A stretch of 64,000 bases of DNA. It comes from Kitasatospora albolonga. GTDB taxonomy: Bacteria; Actinomycetota; Actinomycetes; Streptomycetales; Streptomycetaceae. Each line of letters begins with the position of its first letter. The first letter of the stretch is position 1. Below the pieces are notes generated by a model. The model did no database searches, was not told the DNA's origin, and saw nothing but the letters and a program-made list of their open reading frames with translations. The translations under genes and the position numbers were made by a program. Location: assembly GCA_002082585.1 (NCBI GenBank), contig CP020563.1:3342001-3406000 (forward strand). Reading direction: 5' to 3'. This document shows positions 18,163-28,157 of the stretch, piece by piece.

Positions 18163-18522
18163 GTGGATCGTGTCGCGCTGCGCGGCCTCAAGGCCCGTGG
18201 GCACCACGGCGTCTTTCCCAAGGAGCGGGAAGAGGGCCAGACCTTCATCGTCGACCTGGTGCTCGGCCTCGACACCCGCCCCGCGGCAGCCACCGACGAC
18301 CTGGCCCGCACCGTGCACTACGGCGTGGTGGCCGAGGAGGTCGTCGAGGTGGTGACGGGCGAGCCGGTCGACCTGATCGAGACGCTCGCCGAGCGCATCG
18401 CCCAGCGGTGCCTGAAGCACGAAGGGGTCCAGGAGGTCGAGGTCGTGGTCCACAAGCCGGACGCGCCGATCACCGTCCCCTTCGACGACGTGACCATCAC
18501 CATCACCCGGAGCCGAGCATGA
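18163..18522 (+). CDS. folB: dihydroneopterin aldolase
   Basis: A 119-aa enzyme that cleaves dihydroneopterin to 6-hydroxymethyl-dihydropterin and glycolaldehyde. LRGLKARGHHGVFPKEREEGQ contains the conserved G-x-H-G and E residues, DDLARTVHYGVVAEEV the active-site Tyr, and LIETLAERIA and the Lys of VVVHKPDAPI complete it. GTG at 18163 was preferred to GTG 18154 because GGAG at 18151-18154 is then 8 bases away. The stop overlaps folK in ATGA. Confidence 0.95.
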   Translation: MDRVALRGLKARGHHGVFPKEREEGQTFIVDLVLGLDTRPAAATDDLARTVHYGVVAEEVVEVVTGEPVDLIETLAERIAQRCLKHEGVQEVEVVVHKPDAPITVPFDDVTITITRSRA

Positions 18523-19130
18523 CCGCGTTTTCCACCGAGGGGCAGAGCGACCCGACCGTCCAGCCGGTGCCCACCGCCGTCGTCAAGCAGGTGGACGCCG
18601 CCGACACCACCCTCTCCAACCCCAAGATGGCCGTGATCGCCCTCGGCTCCAACCTGGGCAACCGGCTGGAGACCCTCCAGGGCGCCGTCGACGCGCTGGA
18701 GGACACCCCGGGCCTGCGGGTCAAGGCCGTCTCCCCGGTGTACGAGACCGAGCCCTGGGGCGTCGCGGCGGACAGCCAGCCCTCGTACTTCAACGCGGTC
18801 ATCCTCGTGAAGACCACGCTGCCCCCGGCCTCCCTGCTGGAGCGCGGCCAGGCCGTCGAGGAGGCGTTCGACCGGGTCCGCGAGGAGCGGTGGGGCCCGC
18901 GCACGATCGACGTCGACATCGTGTCGTACGCCGACGTCCTCTCCGACGACCCGGTGCTCACCCTCCCCCACCCCCGCGCCCACGAGCGGGCGTTCGTCCT
19001 CGCCCCCTGGCACGACATGGACCCCGAGGCCCAGCTGCCCGGCGCGGGCCCGGTCGCCGACCTCCTCGCCGGGGTCGGCCGCGACGGCGTACTGCCCCGC
19101 GCCGACCTGGAACTGCGCCTGCCGGAGTAA
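18519..19130 (+). CDS. folK: 2-amino-4-hydroxy-6-hydroxymethyldihydropteridine pyrophosphokinase
   Basis: A 203-aa HPPK. After an actinobacterial N-terminal extension of about 36 residues, the enzyme starts at MAVIALGSNLGNR, with SPVYETEPWG, the ATP-binding signature RWGPRTIDVDIV (the DxD pair binds Mg), and HPRAHERAFVL. It transfers pyrophosphate from ATP to the pterin made by FolB, giving the FolP substrate. Its ATG overlaps the folB stop by 4 bp. Confidence 0.97.
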   Translation: MTAFSTEGQSDPTVQPVPTAVVKQVDAADTTLSNPKMAVIALGSNLGNRLETLQGAVDALEDTPGLRVKAVSPVYETEPWGVAADSQPSYFNAVILVKTTLPPASLLERGQAVEEAFDRVREERWGPRTIDVDIVSYADVLSDDPVLTLPHPRAHERAFVLAPWHDMDPEAQLPGAGPVADLLAGVGRDGVLPRADLELRLPE

Positions 19131-19197
19131 TCGTTAGGCTCGACGGGCACGAGCTGAAGCAGCAGCTGGGAACAGGCGACGAAGGGCGGCTCACGCG

Positions 19198-19689
19198 GTG
19201 AAGCAACTACGGCTCGGGGTACTGGCGGGCCTCTTCACCGCCGCCGGCGTCCTCTCCTGGGGCGGCGCCCGCCTCTGGGACTCCCTCGGCACGCTTCCCA
19301 GCGTCCCGCTGGCCGCCTCCATCGTGCTCGCCGTGATCGCGGTGATCCTCCTGGCGACCGCGCTCTCCCTGCGCACCCGCCTCCGCGCCCAACGGGAGCG
19401 CCGCCCCGGCGCCAAGGGCGTCGAGCCCCTGATGGCGGCGCGGGCGGTCGTCTTCGGCCAGGCGAGCGCCCTGGTCACCGCCCTGGTCGCCGGGGTCTAC
19501 GGCGGCACGGGCGTCTTCCTGCTCGGCTTCCTCGACATCCCGCCCCGCCGCGACCAGGCCATCTACGCGGGCGCGGCGGTGGTGGCGGGCATCGGCGTCA
19601 TCGCCGCCGCCTTCTTCCTGGAACGCGTCTGCAAGCTCCCCGCCGACGGCGACGACACCCACGACGGCACGGGGGCGGCCGCCGCGTAG
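19198..19689 (+). CDS. DUF3180 membrane protein
   Basis: A 163-aa integral membrane protein with four hydrophobic segments (about 5-22, 33-55, 82-108, 120-142). LRLGVLAGLFTAAGVLSWGGARLW and EPLMAARAVVFGQASALVTALVAG are typical of DUF3180, a regular downstream neighbour of folK in actinobacteria. Function is unknown. The start is GTG at 19198, 67 bp after folK. Confidence 0.85.
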   Translation: MKQLRLGVLAGLFTAAGVLSWGGARLWDSLGTLPSVPLAASIVLAVIAVILLATALSLRTRLRAQRERRPGAKGVEPLMAARAVVFGQASALVTALVAGVYGGTGVFLLGFLDIPPRRDQAIYAGAAVVAGIGVIAAAFFLERVCKLPADGDDTHDGTGAAAA

Positions 19690-19729
19690 GGCGGCGGGGC
19701 AGGGCCGTCGTGGGCCACGTCGGGCGGGA

Positions 19730-20335
19730 TCAGCGCGCCATGATGAGGCTCATCGCCTCGGCGCGCGTCGCGGGGTCGCGGAGCTGGCCGCGCACCGCCG
19801 AGGTGAGGGTTTTCGCGCCGGGCTTGCGGATGCCCCGCATGGACATGCACATGTGCTCGCACTCGACGACCACGATGACTCCGCGCGGCTCCAGGATCTC
19901 CATGAGGGACTCGGCGATCTGGGTCGTCAGCCGCTCCTGGACCTGGGGACGGCGGGCGTAGACGTCCACCAGCCGTGCCAGCTTGGACAGGCCGGTGATC
20001 TTGCCGGTGGACGCCGGGATGTAGCCGACGTGCGCGACGCCCCTGAACGGCACCAGATGATGTTCACAGGTGCTGAACACCTCAATGTCCTTGACCAGGA
20101 CCATCTCGTCGTGACCCAGGTCGAACGTGGTCGTCAGGACGTCCTCGGGCTGCTGGTACAGACCCGCGAATATCTCCTTGTACGCCCGTGCCACCCGCCC
20201 CGGTGTCTCCCGCAGGCCCTCCCGGTCCGGGTCCTCCCCGACGGCGATGAGCAGTTCGCGTACGGCCGCCTCGGCCCGCTTCTCGTCGAATTCGCCGATC
20301 GATCCCTGGCCGTCCAGCGTCACCGGGTCGGTCAT
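19730..20335 (-). CDS. folE: GTP cyclohydrolase I
   Basis: A 201-aa enzyme that converts GTP to dihydroneopterin triphosphate, the first step of folate synthesis. Zinc ligands are visible as Cys90 and His93 in [11 protein letters not shown] and a second Cys in [45 protein letters not shown] and RPQVQERL are family blocks. ATG at 20335 starts [10 protein letters not shown]. It lies downstream of ftsH on the same strand but is separated by a strong intrinsic terminator, so it probably has its own promoter within 20336-20398. It converges with folK/DUF3180. Confidence 0.97.
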   Translation of the reverse strand: MTDPVTLDGQGSIGEFDEKRAEAAVRELLIAVGEDPDREGLRETPGRVARAYKEIFAGLYQQPEDVLTTTFDLGHDEMVLVKDIEVFSTCEHHLVPFRGVAHVGYIPASTGKITGLSKLARLVDVYARRPQVQERLTTQIAESLMEILEPRGVIVVVECEHMCMSMRGIRKPGAKTLTSAVRGQLRDPATRAEAMSLIMAR

Positions 20336-20398
20336 CTGTGCCTCGTTCCTCAGTGCTGCCCCGTGCGCGGTTCGCACGTGGACATCGCAGGCATACGG

Positions 20399-20439
20399 AA
20401 AAGCCGCGCCCCCACAGGCTAAAACCTGGGGGGCGCGGC
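20399..20439 (-). terminator. intrinsic terminator downstream of ftsH
   Basis: An 11-bp perfect stem (GCCGCGCCCCC at 20403-20413 with 20429-20439) is extended by an inner 4-bp stem (CAGG/CCTG) around a CTAAAA loop. On the minus strand it is followed by TTTTCC. It lies between the ftsH stop and the folE start and should end ftsH transcription. Confidence 0.8.
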
Positions 20440-20495
20440 ATCCATTCCGGGCCTGGTGAGGCGCCCGTGACGGGGGTCTCACCAGCGGAGCGGGG

Positions 20496-22556
20496 CTAGC
20501 TCTCGGGACGGTCCTCGGGGATCGACTCCGGGGAGGGAGCGATGTCCTTCGTGAGGTCCGTCGTCGGGGCGATCTCCGGCGGGGTGGCCGAGCCGTTGGC
20601 GGTCGAGGCGCCGTTGGTGAGGGCCAGCTCCTTGGGCGAGAGCACCGGGGGCCGCGTCGACGGGGTGCGCCGGGCGGAACCGGTCCACGCCGGGCGGGCG
20701 GGACGCTTGACGATCGGGGCGAAGATCTCCGCGATCTCGTCCTTGTTCAGCGTCTCCTTCTCCAGGAGCTCGAGCACGAGGTGGTCGAGGATGTCGCGGT
20801 TCTCGACGAGGATCTCCCACGCGTCGTTGTGGGCGGTCTCGATGAGCTTCTTGACCTCCTCGTCGACCAGTGCCGCGACCTCTTCCGAGTAGTCGCGCTG
20901 GTGGCCCATCTCACGGCCGAGGAAGGGCTCCGAGTTGTCGCCGCCGAACTTGATGGCGCCGAGCCGCTCCGTCATGCCGTACTGCGTGACCATCGCGCGG
21001 GCCGTCGCCGTGGCCTTCTCGATGTCGTTCGCGGCACCCGTGGTCGGGTCGTGGAAGACCAGCTCCTCGGCCGCGCGCCCGCCCAGCATGTACGCCAGCT
21101 GGTCGAGCATCTCGTTGCGCGTCGTGGAGTACTTGTCCTCCTCCGGGAGCACCATCGTGTAACCGAGGGCACGGCCGCGGGAGAGGATCGTGATCTTGTG
21201 GACCGGGTCCGACTGGGGGGAGGCCGCCGCGACCAGGGCGTGTCCGCCCTCGTGGTACGCGGTGATCTTCTTCTCCTTCTCGGACATGATCCGGGTCCGC
21301 TTCTGCGGACCCGCCACGACACGGTCGATGGCCTCGTCGAGGCTCTCGTTGTCGATCAGCTTCTTGTCGCTGCGCGCCGTCAGGAGCGCGGCTTCGTTCA
21401 GCACGTTCGACAGGTCGGCACCGGTGAAGCCGGGCGTGCGGCGGGCGACGGCGCCGAGGTCGACGTCCTTCGCGACCGGCTTGCCCTTCTGGTGGACCTT
21501 GAGGATCTCCAGCCGGCCCTGCATGTCGGGGCGGTCGACCGCGATCTGCCGGTCGAAGCGTCCCGGGCGCAGGAGGGCCGGGTCGAGGATGTCCGGGCGG
21601 TTCGTGGCGGCGATCAGGATGACCCCGCCCTTCACGTCGAACCCGTCCATCTCGACGAGCAGCTGGTTGAGCGTCTGCTCGCGCTCGTCGTGACCGCCGC
21701 CCATACCGGCGCCGCGGTGGCGGCCGACGGCGTCGATCTCGTCGACGAAGACGATCGCCGGGGCGTTCGCCTTGGCCTGCTCGAAGAGGTCACGGACCCG
21801 GGAGGCACCGACACCGACGAACATCTCGACGAAGTCGGAACCGGAGATCGAGTAGAACGGCACGCCCGCCTCACCGGCGACGGCGCGGGCGAGCAGCGTC
21901 TTGCCCGTACCGGGCGGCCCGTAGAGCAGGACGCCCTTGGGGATCTTGGCGCCGACGGCCTGGAACTTCGCCGGCTCCTGGAGGAACTCCTTGATCTCGT
22001 GGAGCTCCTCGACGGCCTCTTCGGACCCCGCCACATCGGCGAAGGTCGTCTTCGGGGTGTCCTTGGTGATCAGCTTGGCCTTGGACTTGCCGAACTGCAT
22101 GACCTTGGAGCCGCCGCCCTGCATCTGGTTCATCAGAAACAGGAAGACGAGCACGATCAGGACGAAGGGCAGCAGCGAGAGGAGGATCGAGATGAACGGG
22201 GACTGCTTCGACGGCGAGACGGTGTAACCCTTCTCGATGTCACCCGCCTCGAACTTCTCCTGGAGCGTGTTGGCCAGCTCCACGCCCTGGTTGCCGATGT
22301 AGCTCGCCTGGAACTTGTTGCCGGACTCACCGGCGAGCTTCTGGCCCTTCTTCAGTTCGATCTTGATGATCTGTTCGTCACCGGTGGTCAGCCTGGCCTG
22401 CTCCACCTGGTCCTTGCTGATCGCCTGGATCACCTTGGCGGTGTCCACCGTCTTGTGGCCGCCCGACGAGCCGACAACCTGCATCAACACGACCACGGCG
22501 AGGACGGCCAGCACGATCCACATGACCGGCCCACGGAAGTATCGCTTCACGTCCAT
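20496..22556 (-). CDS. ftsH: ATP-dependent zinc metalloprotease FtsH
   Basis: A 686-aa membrane protease that degrades misassembled membrane and regulatory proteins. Transmembrane helices are at about 11-28 and 121-142, flanking the external domain. The AAA domain has Walker A GPPGTGKT (213-220), Walker B IVFVDEID (268-275) and the second region of homology around [18 protein letters not shown]. The zinc site is HEGGH (435-439). The C-terminal ~60 residues after the coiled segment are Pro/Ser/Thr-rich and variable. It follows hpt and tilS on the same strand with a 173-bp gap; a terminator follows it. Confidence 0.97.
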   Translation of the reverse strand: MDVKRYFRGPVMWIVLAVLAVVVLMQVVGSSGGHKTVDTAKVIQAISKDQVEQARLTTGDEQIIKIELKKGQKLAGESGNKFQASYIGNQGVELANTLQEKFEAGDIEKGYTVSPSKQSPFISILLSLLPFVLIVLVFLFLMNQMQGGGSKVMQFGKSKAKLITKDTPKTTFADVAGSEEAVEELHEIKEFLQEPAKFQAVGAKIPKGVLLYGPPGTGKTLLARAVAGEAGVPFYSISGSDFVEMFVGVGASRVRDLFEQAKANAPAIVFVDEIDAVGRHRGAGMGGGHDEREQTLNQLLVEMDGFDVKGGVILIAATNRPDILDPALLRPGRFDRQIAVDRPDMQGRLEILKVHQKGKPVAKDVDLGAVARRTPGFTGADLSNVLNEAALLTARSDKKLIDNESLDEAIDRVVAGPQKRTRIMSEKEKKITAYHEGGHALVAAASPQSDPVHKITILSRGRALGYTMVLPEEDKYSTTRNEMLDQLAYMLGGRAAEELVFHDPTTGAANDIEKATATARAMVTQYGMTERLGAIKFGGDNSEPFLGREMGHQRDYSEEVAALVDEEVKKLIETAHNDAWEILVENRDILDHLVLELLEKETLNKDEIAEIFAPIVKRPARPAWTGSARRTPSTRPPVLSPKELALTNGASTANGSATPPEIAPTTDLTKDIAPSPESIPEDRPES

Positions 22557-22729
22557 CCATACGGAGCGAAGACGCCCCGTCCCTCCTGCCCGTAGGTAAA
22601 TGCTGCTGTGTGTGAAAAGAGTGTTCTTCGGACGGTACCCCAGTGGGGGCGCCCGCGACCGCTGTGTGCGGCCGGGAAACCCGCTTTCGAAGCTTCAACG
22701 GCCCGAAGGCCGCAAGGGTTCCCCGGGGT

Positions 22730-23284
22730 TCAGCCGCCGTAGACGTGCGGGGCGAGCGTGCCGACGAAGGGGAGGTTGCGGTACTTCTCCGCGTAGTCCA
22801 GCCCGTAGCCGACGACGAACTCGTTGGGGATGTCGAAGCCGATCCACTTCACGTCGATCGCGACCTTCGCGGCGTCCGGCTTGCGCAGCAGGGTGCAGAC
22901 CTCCAGCGAGGCCGGCTCCCGGGAGCCCAGGTTGGACAGCAGCCAGGACAGCGTCAGACCGGAGTCGATGATGTCCTCGACGATCAGGACGTGCTTGCCC
23001 TTGATGTCGGTGTCCAGGTCCTTGAGAATCCGGACGACACCGGAGGACTGGGTGCCCGCCCCGTACGAGGAGACGGCCATCCAGTCCATCGTGACGGGGG
23101 TGGACAGCGCGCGCGCCAGGTCCGCCATGACCATCACCGCGCCCTTGAGGACGCCGACGATCAGCAGGTCCTTGCCCGCGTACTCCGCGTCGATCTTCGC
23201 GGCCAGCTCGACGAGCTTCGCGTCGATCTCTTCCTTGGTGAGGAGCACCGACTGAAGGTCGCTGCCCATGTCCTTCTCGTTCAC
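22730..23284 (-). CDS. hpt: hypoxanthine phosphoribosyltransferase
   Basis: A 184-aa type I phosphoribosyltransferase for purine salvage (IMP/GMP from hypoxanthine/guanine). The PRPP-binding motif is [14 protein letters not shown], the flexible loop region contains [14 protein letters not shown], and the C-terminus has [24 protein letters not shown] at 23284 (VNEKDMGSD) was chosen. ATG at 23269 is possible but would place its AAGGA only one base from the start codon. It lies between tilS and ftsH, the usual Streptomyces order. Confidence 0.95.
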   Translation of the reverse strand: MNEKDMGSDLQSVLLTKEEIDAKLVELAAKIDAEYAGKDLLIVGVLKGAVMVMADLARALSTPVTMDWMAVSSYGAGTQSSGVVRILKDLDTDIKGKHVLIVEDIIDSGLTLSWLLSNLGSREPASLEVCTLLRKPDAAKVAIDVKWIGFDIPNEFVVGYGLDYAEKYRNLPFVGTLAPHVYGG

Positions 23285-23367
23285 CCACGTCTCTTTCTCG
23301 CCTGCCGGGCCCGGGGTGCGCCCCGGGCCCGGCCCGGCTGTTCGCCTGCGTCTGTGGCGCTCGCGCG

Positions 23368-24513
23368 TCAGCTCTGCCGAATGACCAGTCTGCCACCCTG
23401 CCGTCGGGCCTCGACGCGGCCGGGCAGGTTGATCGCCCGCTGGCCGCGCCAGCCGGTGATCAGGCGGTCGACTTCTTCGAGGTGGCGGGCGAAGAGGGAG
23501 CCGGCGGGCGCCCCGGCCTCGATGGCGGCCCGGCGCAGCACCCGGCGGCGTACGGCGGGCGGCAGGACGTAGAGCTTGGCGCACTCCAGCTGCCCGCTGT
23601 CGTCGCGTACGGCGAGCTCCGCCTGGGCGGCCCAGGTGTCCAGGGCGTCGGCGTCGTCGCGGGAGAGCTGGGCCGTCCGGGCGAGGGCTTCGACGACGCC
23701 CTTGCCGAGCGCCTTCTCCAGGGCGGGCAGCCCCTCGTGGCGGAGCCGGGAGCGGGTGTAGGCGGGGTCGATGTTGTGCGGGTCGTCCCAGACGGGGATC
23801 GACTGGACCAGGCACGCCTTGCGGACGGTCTGGCGGTCGAGCTCGAGGAAGGGGCGGCGGTAGCGGCCGGCCGGTCCGGAGGCGGCGGCCATGCCGGAGA
23901 GCGAGCGGATGCCGGAGCCGCGGGCGAGGCCGAGGAGGACGGTCTCGGCCTGGTCGTCGCGGGTGTGGCCGAGCAGCACGGCGGCGGCGCCGTGGCGTTC
24001 GGCGGCGGCGTCCAGCGCGGCGTAGCGGGCGTCGCGGGCGGCGGCCTCGGGGCCGCCCTCGCGTCCGACGTGCACGGCGACGGCCTCGACGGGGTCGAGG
24101 TCCATGGCGGTGAGCCGGGTGACGACCTCGGCGGCACGGAGGGCCGATCCCGGCTGGAGGTTGTGGTCGACGGTGATGCCCCCGGCCCGGACGCCGAGCT
24201 TGCGGGCCTCGAAGGCGAGGGCCGAGGCGAGCGCCATGGAGTCGGCGCCGCCGGAGCAGGCGACGAGGACGAGCGGGGCGGCGGGCCGGTCGGGGAGGAC
24301 GGCGCGGGGGCTTCCCGCGGTGCCCGCCTCGGCGTAACGGGGGCTTCCCGCGGTGCCGGCCTCGGCGTAGCGGGAGAGGGGGGCGGGCGCGGTGCGCCGG
24401 GCCTCTTCGGCGGGCCGGTCGTGGCCGTGGTGCCGGTGGGATTCGGTGAGGACGTCGTGGAGTACGCGGCGGACCGCCAGGCGTATCGCCGCGACCGCAG
24501 GATGGGGACCCAT
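23368..24513 (-). CDS. tilS: tRNA(Ile)-lysidine synthase
   Basis: A 381-aa enzyme that converts C34 of the CAU-anticodon tRNA-Ile to lysidine. The PP-loop is SGGADS (87-92) after LVLVAC, with [20 protein letters not shown] and [16 protein letters not shown] as family motifs. Before the PP-loop the N-terminal extension carries an exact 11-residue tandem duplication ([11 protein letters not shown] twice, residues 48-58 and 59-69), which lengthens the protein. It precedes hpt by 83 bp on the same strand and probably forms an operon with hpt and ftsH. Confidence 0.95.
   Translation of the reverse strand: MGPHPAVAAIRLAVRRVLHDVLTESHRHHGHDRPAEEARRTAPAPLSRYAEAGTAGSPRYAEAGTAGSPRAVLPDRPAAPLVLVACSGGADSMALASALAFEARKLGVRAGGITVDHNLQPGSALRAAEVVTRLTAMDLDPVEAVAVHVGREGGPEAAARDARYAALDAAAERHGAAAVLLGHTRDDQAETVLLGLARGSGIRSLSGMAAASGPAGRYRRPFLELDRQTVRKACLVQSIPVWDDPHNIDPAYTRSRLRHEGLPALEKALGKGVVEALARTAQLSRDDADALDTWAAQAELAVRDDSGQLECAKLYVLPPAVRRRVLRRAAIEAGAPAGSLFARHLEEVDRLITGWRGQRAINLPGRVEARRQGGRLVIRQS
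24308..24373. repeat. 33-bp in-frame tandem duplication inside tilS
   Basis: Two adjacent 33-bp units (24308-24340 and 24341-24373) differ at two positions. Both encode [11 protein letters not shown] on the minus strand. The unit length is a multiple of three, so the frame is kept. Confidence 0.9.
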
Positions 24514-24700
24514 GTCCGGTGCCCTTCGTGGAGTTTCGGGAGGAGCGTCGAGCGCCGGAACGCGTGAGTCCCGTCACTCAGAGTGCGTCGATGGTGACAG
24601 AGGCAAGCTGTTCATCGAGCATTGCACGCCTTCCCATGCCCTCATGGTCCCTCGGATGGGTGATTGGAGGGCAGATCCCCGGCCGTGGGCCGGAAAAGGG

Positions 24701-25840
24701 TCATGATTCCGCCTTGCGGTGCACCCTTGCGACCCACTCCGCGGGTTTGGCGATCTCCGCCTTGGTGGGGAGGGTGTTGGGCGAGGTCCAGACGCGGTTG
24801 AACCCGTCCATGCCGACCTCCTCGACGACCGCTCGTACGAACTTCTCGCCGTCCTTGTACTGGCGGAGCTTGGCGTCCAGGCCGAGCAGTCTGCGCAGGG
24901 CCTGGTCGAGGCGGCCGGCGCCCTGGGCGCGGCGCTTCTGGAACTTCTCCCGGATCTCGGTGACGGAGCCGACGACCTCGGGGCCGACGCCGTCCATCAC
25001 GAAGTCCGCGTGGCCTTCGAGGAGGGACATCACGGCGGTGAGCCGGCCGAGCACCTCGCGCTGGGCGGGGGTCTGGACGACGTCGACGAGGCTGCGGCCG
25101 CCGTCCTCGTCGCCTCGCTCGCCCTCGGGGCGCCCCGCCCCTGAGAGGGACTGGGCGGCCTCGCGCAGCCGCTCCAGGAAGGTCATCGGGTCGACGTCGG
25201 TCTCGTCCAGGAACGTCTGGATCTCGCCCTGGAGGTGGTCGCGGAGCCAGGGCACGCCGGTGAACTGGGTGCGGTGGGTCTCCTCGTGGAGGGCGACCCA
25301 GAGCCGGAAGTCGTGCGGGTCGACGTCCAGTTCCCGTTCGACGTGGACGATGTTCGGGGCGACCAGGAGGAGGCGTCCGCCGCCGTCCGGGGAAGCGGGC
25401 AGCTCGCGGGAGGCGGGGGCGAACGTCTCGTACTGGCCGAGGATGCGGGAGGCGAGGAACGAGAGCAGCAGGCCCAGCTCGACGCCGGTGACCTTGCCGC
25501 CGACCGCGCCGAGGACGGCACCGCCCGCGCCACCGGGGCGGCGGCCCTCCATCTTGGCCAGCAGCGGGCGGAGCAGTTCGCGGAAGCCCGCGACGTTGGC
25601 CTTGATCCAGCCCGCCCGGTCGACGACCAGGACCGGGGTGTCCTCCGGTTCGGTCCCTTCCGGGATCATCCGGGTGAAGAGGCGGACGTGCTCCTCCGAC
25701 GCCTTGGCGTGGCGCCGGAGCTCCGCGACGACGGCGCGGGCCTCCTCGCGGCTGATCTCGGGCCCGGGCCGCACCAGTCGGGTCGCGGTCGCGACCGCGA
25801 GGTTCCAGTCGACCATCCCTGCACCACCGATGCTCGTCAT
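24701..25840 (-). CDS. HEETH zinc metalloprotease (DUF2342 family)
   Basis: A 379-aa protein of the actinobacterial DUF2342 family, described as zinc-dependent metalloprotease or coenzyme F420 biosynthesis-associated. The zinc-binding HEETH (185-189) is in RLWVALHEETHRTQF, and a downstream LLEGHADFVMDGVG can supply the third ligand. A hydrophobic stretch around GVELGLLLSFLASRILGQY is probably buried rather than a signal, since there is no N-terminal signal peptide. It lies between dacB and tilS. Substrate is unknown. Confidence 0.88.
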   Translation of the reverse strand: MTSIGGAGMVDWNLAVATATRLVRPGPEISREEARAVVAELRRHAKASEEHVRLFTRMIPEGTEPEDTPVLVVDRAGWIKANVAGFRELLRPLLAKMEGRRPGGAGGAVLGAVGGKVTGVELGLLLSFLASRILGQYETFAPASRELPASPDGGGRLLLVAPNIVHVERELDVDPHDFRLWVALHEETHRTQFTGVPWLRDHLQGEIQTFLDETDVDPMTFLERLREAAQSLSGAGRPEGERGDEDGGRSLVDVVQTPAQREVLGRLTAVMSLLEGHADFVMDGVGPEVVGSVTEIREKFQKRRAQGAGRLDQALRRLLGLDAKLRQYKDGEKFVRAVVEEVGMDGFNRVWTSPNTLPTKAEIAKPAEWVARVHRKAES

Positions 25841-25912
25841 GCGTCAACCGTACGTGAGCGACTCGCCCGGTGGTGGGGTGTTGGGCCGCTCTCCGGGTGC
25901 CGGGGGCCGCCC

Positions 25913-27400
25913 TCAGTCCTCCCGGCCCGCCCCGCCGGTGAGCTCGGCGGCCAGGGCGTCGAGGGCGGCCTCGGCCTCGGCCGGCACTTCGGAGCCGGAG
26001 GCGAGGAAGGCGAAGGCGAGCAGTCTGCCCTGTGGGTCGATGACGGTTCCGGAGAGGGAGTTGACGCCGGTGAGGGTGCCGGTCTTGGCGCGGATGAGGC
26101 CGGTCGCGCCGGTGCCGTCCCGGTAGCGGGTGCTGAGGGTGCCGCTAAAGCCCGCGACGGGGAGGCCGGTGAGGGCGTGGCGCAGTCCGGGCCGCTCGGG
26201 GTCGGCGGCGCGGGCGAGGAGGGTGGTGAGGAGGGCGGCGGTGACCTTGCCCTCGCGGTCGAGTCCGCTGCCGTCGGCGAGGTGGGCGCCCTCGGTGGGC
26301 ACCTGGAGCTTCCTGAGTTCGGCGGTGACGGCGCGGCGGGCCCCGGCGAAGTCGGCGCTCTCCCCCTTGGCGATGGCGGTCTGCCGGGCGAGGGCCTCGG
26401 AGATGTCGTTGTCGCTGTTGGTGAGGGTGCGCTCGACGAGGGCGGAGAGCGGGGCGGAGTGGTGGGTGGCGACGGTGCGGGCCTTGCCTGCCGCACGGGC
26501 CTCGCGGGGGGCGCCGGTGACCTCGGCGCCCGCCTTCTCCAGCTCGGCGGCGAAGGCGCGGGCGGCGTCCCCCGCCGGGTCCTCGCTGCGTTGGGCGGGT
26601 CCCCGGTCGCTGTCGTCGAGGCGCCCCTCGTTGACCATCAGGGCGGTGACGGGGGCGATGTTGGTGTTGGGGCTGATCGGGTGGAGCACGGGTCCGGTGT
26701 AGCGGGAGGTGTCGTACGTGAGCCGTACGGGGCCCTTGCCGTCCTCGCGCAGGGCCTTCGCTGCGGAGGCGGCCAGGGACGTCAGGTCGGCCGGGCTGAG
26801 GGTGGGGTCGCCGCCGCCGACGAGGGTGAGGGTGCGCGCGTCCTCGGAGAGCCGGACGGTGGTGGCGATGCGGTGGTCGGGGCCGAGGGCGGAGAGCGCG
26901 GCGACGACGGTGGCGATCTTGATGGTGGAGGCCGGGGTCATCGGGGTGGCGGGGGCGCGCCCGTACAGCTGCTTGCCGGTGGCCGTGTCGATGACGGAGG
27001 CGGTGGTCCGGGTGCCGAGCTCGGGGGCGCCGATGAGCGGGGCGAGGGCGGTGCGCAGACTCGCGGGGTCCTGGGGGGCGGAACGGGTGACCGCGGTGTC
27101 GAGGGCGCCCAGGACGGCGGGGGCGCTGGGGGCCGGTTCGGGGGCGCCCGGCAACGTACGGCCGTGATGTGCGCCACCTGTACGGTCCTCGGCGGCTGCG
27201 AGCTGCCGCTCGGCCTTACGCTGACCGTTGTCCCAGGGACCGGCGGCGAGGACGGCGCCGGTGGCCACGACCAGGCCGAGCGCGGTGGAGCCTGCGACGA
27301 CCTGCCAGGTGTTGGACCCGGAGCGTTTGCTCTTCAGGTTCTTGATCCGGCCCCACGGGTCCGACGGGCGGTTCGACGGTTCTTCCACCGGCTCGGCCAC
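25913..27400 (-). CDS. dacB: D-alanyl-D-alanine carboxypeptidase/endopeptidase (PBP4, DacB type)
   Basis: A 495-aa class C penicillin-binding protein trimming peptidoglycan. A cytoplasmic N-terminus of about 30 residues precedes one membrane anchor ([20 protein letters not shown]). The serine nucleophile motif is STIK in [13 protein letters not shown], the second motif is SDN in [13 protein letters not shown], and the third is KTG in [14 protein letters not shown] at 27400 was preferred because AGGGG precedes it at a suitable distance; a GTG at 27445 is possible. It is divergent from ppa. Confidence 0.92.
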   Translation of the reverse strand: MAEPVEEPSNRPSDPWGRIKNLKSKRSGSNTWQVVAGSTALGLVVATGAVLAAGPWDNGQRKAERQLAAAEDRTGGAHHGRTLPGAPEPAPSAPAVLGALDTAVTRSAPQDPASLRTALAPLIGAPELGTRTTASVIDTATGKQLYGRAPATPMTPASTIKIATVVAALSALGPDHRIATTVRLSEDARTLTLVGGGDPTLSPADLTSLAASAAKALREDGKGPVRLTYDTSRYTGPVLHPISPNTNIAPVTALMVNEGRLDDSDRGPAQRSEDPAGDAARAFAAELEKAGAEVTGAPREARAAGKARTVATHHSAPLSALVERTLTNSDNDISEALARQTAIAKGESADFAGARRAVTAELRKLQVPTEGAHLADGSGLDREGKVTAALLTTLLARAADPERPGLRHALTGLPVAGFSGTLSTRYRDGTGATGLIRAKTGTLTGVNSLSGTVIDPQGRLLAFAFLASGSEVPAEAEAALDALAAELTGGAGRED

Positions 27401-27473
27401 CGTTGACCAGCCCCTTTCGCGAGCACTCTTCTGCGTGGGGGACACTTAACCACCAGTCGTATGTGTTGATCAT

Positions 27474-27480
27474 GGAGGAG
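27474..27480 (+). promoter_or_regulatory. strong ribosome binding site deciding the ppa start
   Basis: GGAGGAG lies six bases before the GTG at 27487. The same bases form part of an upstream in-frame ATGGAGGAG, so the ATG at 27472 would have no ribosome binding site. GTG 27487 is therefore the better start. Confidence 0.75.
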
Positions 27481-27486
27481 CCACCC

Positions 27487-27981
27487 GTGGAGTTCGACGT
27501 CACCATCGAGATCCCGAAGGGTTCGCGGAACAAGTACGAGGTGGACCACGAGACCGGTCGGATCCGTCTGGACCGTCGGCTCTTCACCTCGACCAGCTAC
27601 CCCGCGGACTACGGATTCGTCGAGAACACCCTCGGCGAGGACGGCGACCCGCTGGACGCGCTCGTCATCCTGGACGAGCCGACCTTCCCCGGTTGCCTCA
27701 TCAAGTGCCGCGCCATCGGCATGTTCCGGATGACGGACGAGGCCGGCGGCGACGACAAGCTGCTGTGCGTCCCGGCGTCGGACCCGCGCGTGGAGCACCT
27801 GCGCGACATCCACCACGTGTCGGAGTTCGACCGCCTGGAGATCCAGCACTTCTTCGAGGTCTACAAGGACCTGGAGCCGGGCAAGTCCGTCGAGGGCGCC
27901 GACTGGGTCGGCCGCGCCGAGGCGGAGGCCGAGATCGAAGCCTCGTACAAGCGTCTCGAGGCCCAGGGCGGCAAGCACTGA
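27487..27981 (+). CDS. ppa: inorganic pyrophosphatase
   Basis: A 164-aa soluble family I pyrophosphatase. The metal-binding signature is [12 protein letters not shown], with [17 protein letters not shown] and VPASDPR upstream and downstream, and the catalytic Lys/Arg residues near the N-terminus ([13 protein letters not shown]). GTG at 27487 is placed by a perfect GGAGGAG. The length matches the family. It is divergent from dacB and ends in a strong hairpin. Confidence 0.96.
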   Translation: MEFDVTIEIPKGSRNKYEVDHETGRIRLDRRLFTSTSYPADYGFVENTLGEDGDPLDALVILDEPTFPGCLIKCRAIGMFRMTDEAGGDDKLLCVPASDPRVEHLRDIHHVSEFDRLEIQHFFEVYKDLEPGKSVEGADWVGRAEAEAEIEASYKRLEAQGGKH

Positions 27982-28026
27982 CGTCCCTCTTCCGGTTCCG
28001 TTTGTGAGCCGGACGGCCGTACGGGA

Positions 28027-28060
28027 ACGGGCGGCACACCTTCGCGGGTGTGCCGCCCGT
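28027..28060 (+). terminator. 14-bp hairpin after ppa
   Basis: ACGGGCGGCACACC pairs perfectly with GGTGTGCCGCCCGT around a TTCGCG loop. No T-run follows, as is common for Streptomyces terminators. It is 46 bp after the ppa stop. Confidence 0.65.
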
Positions 28061-28157
28061 CGTGCTGTGCGCCCCCGCTCGTCATGCGGCGGTCATGTCC
28101 GTGGCCATACTGGGCAGACGTGCGCCCGGAAGAGCAGCCGAGGAGGAGCGAGGTCGA

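Noticed and set aside
22557..22729. Riboswitch or terminator between hpt and ftsH
   Set aside because: Only a short CGGCC-CGAA-GGCCG hairpin is visible, too weak to claim, and no known aptamer pattern was recognised.
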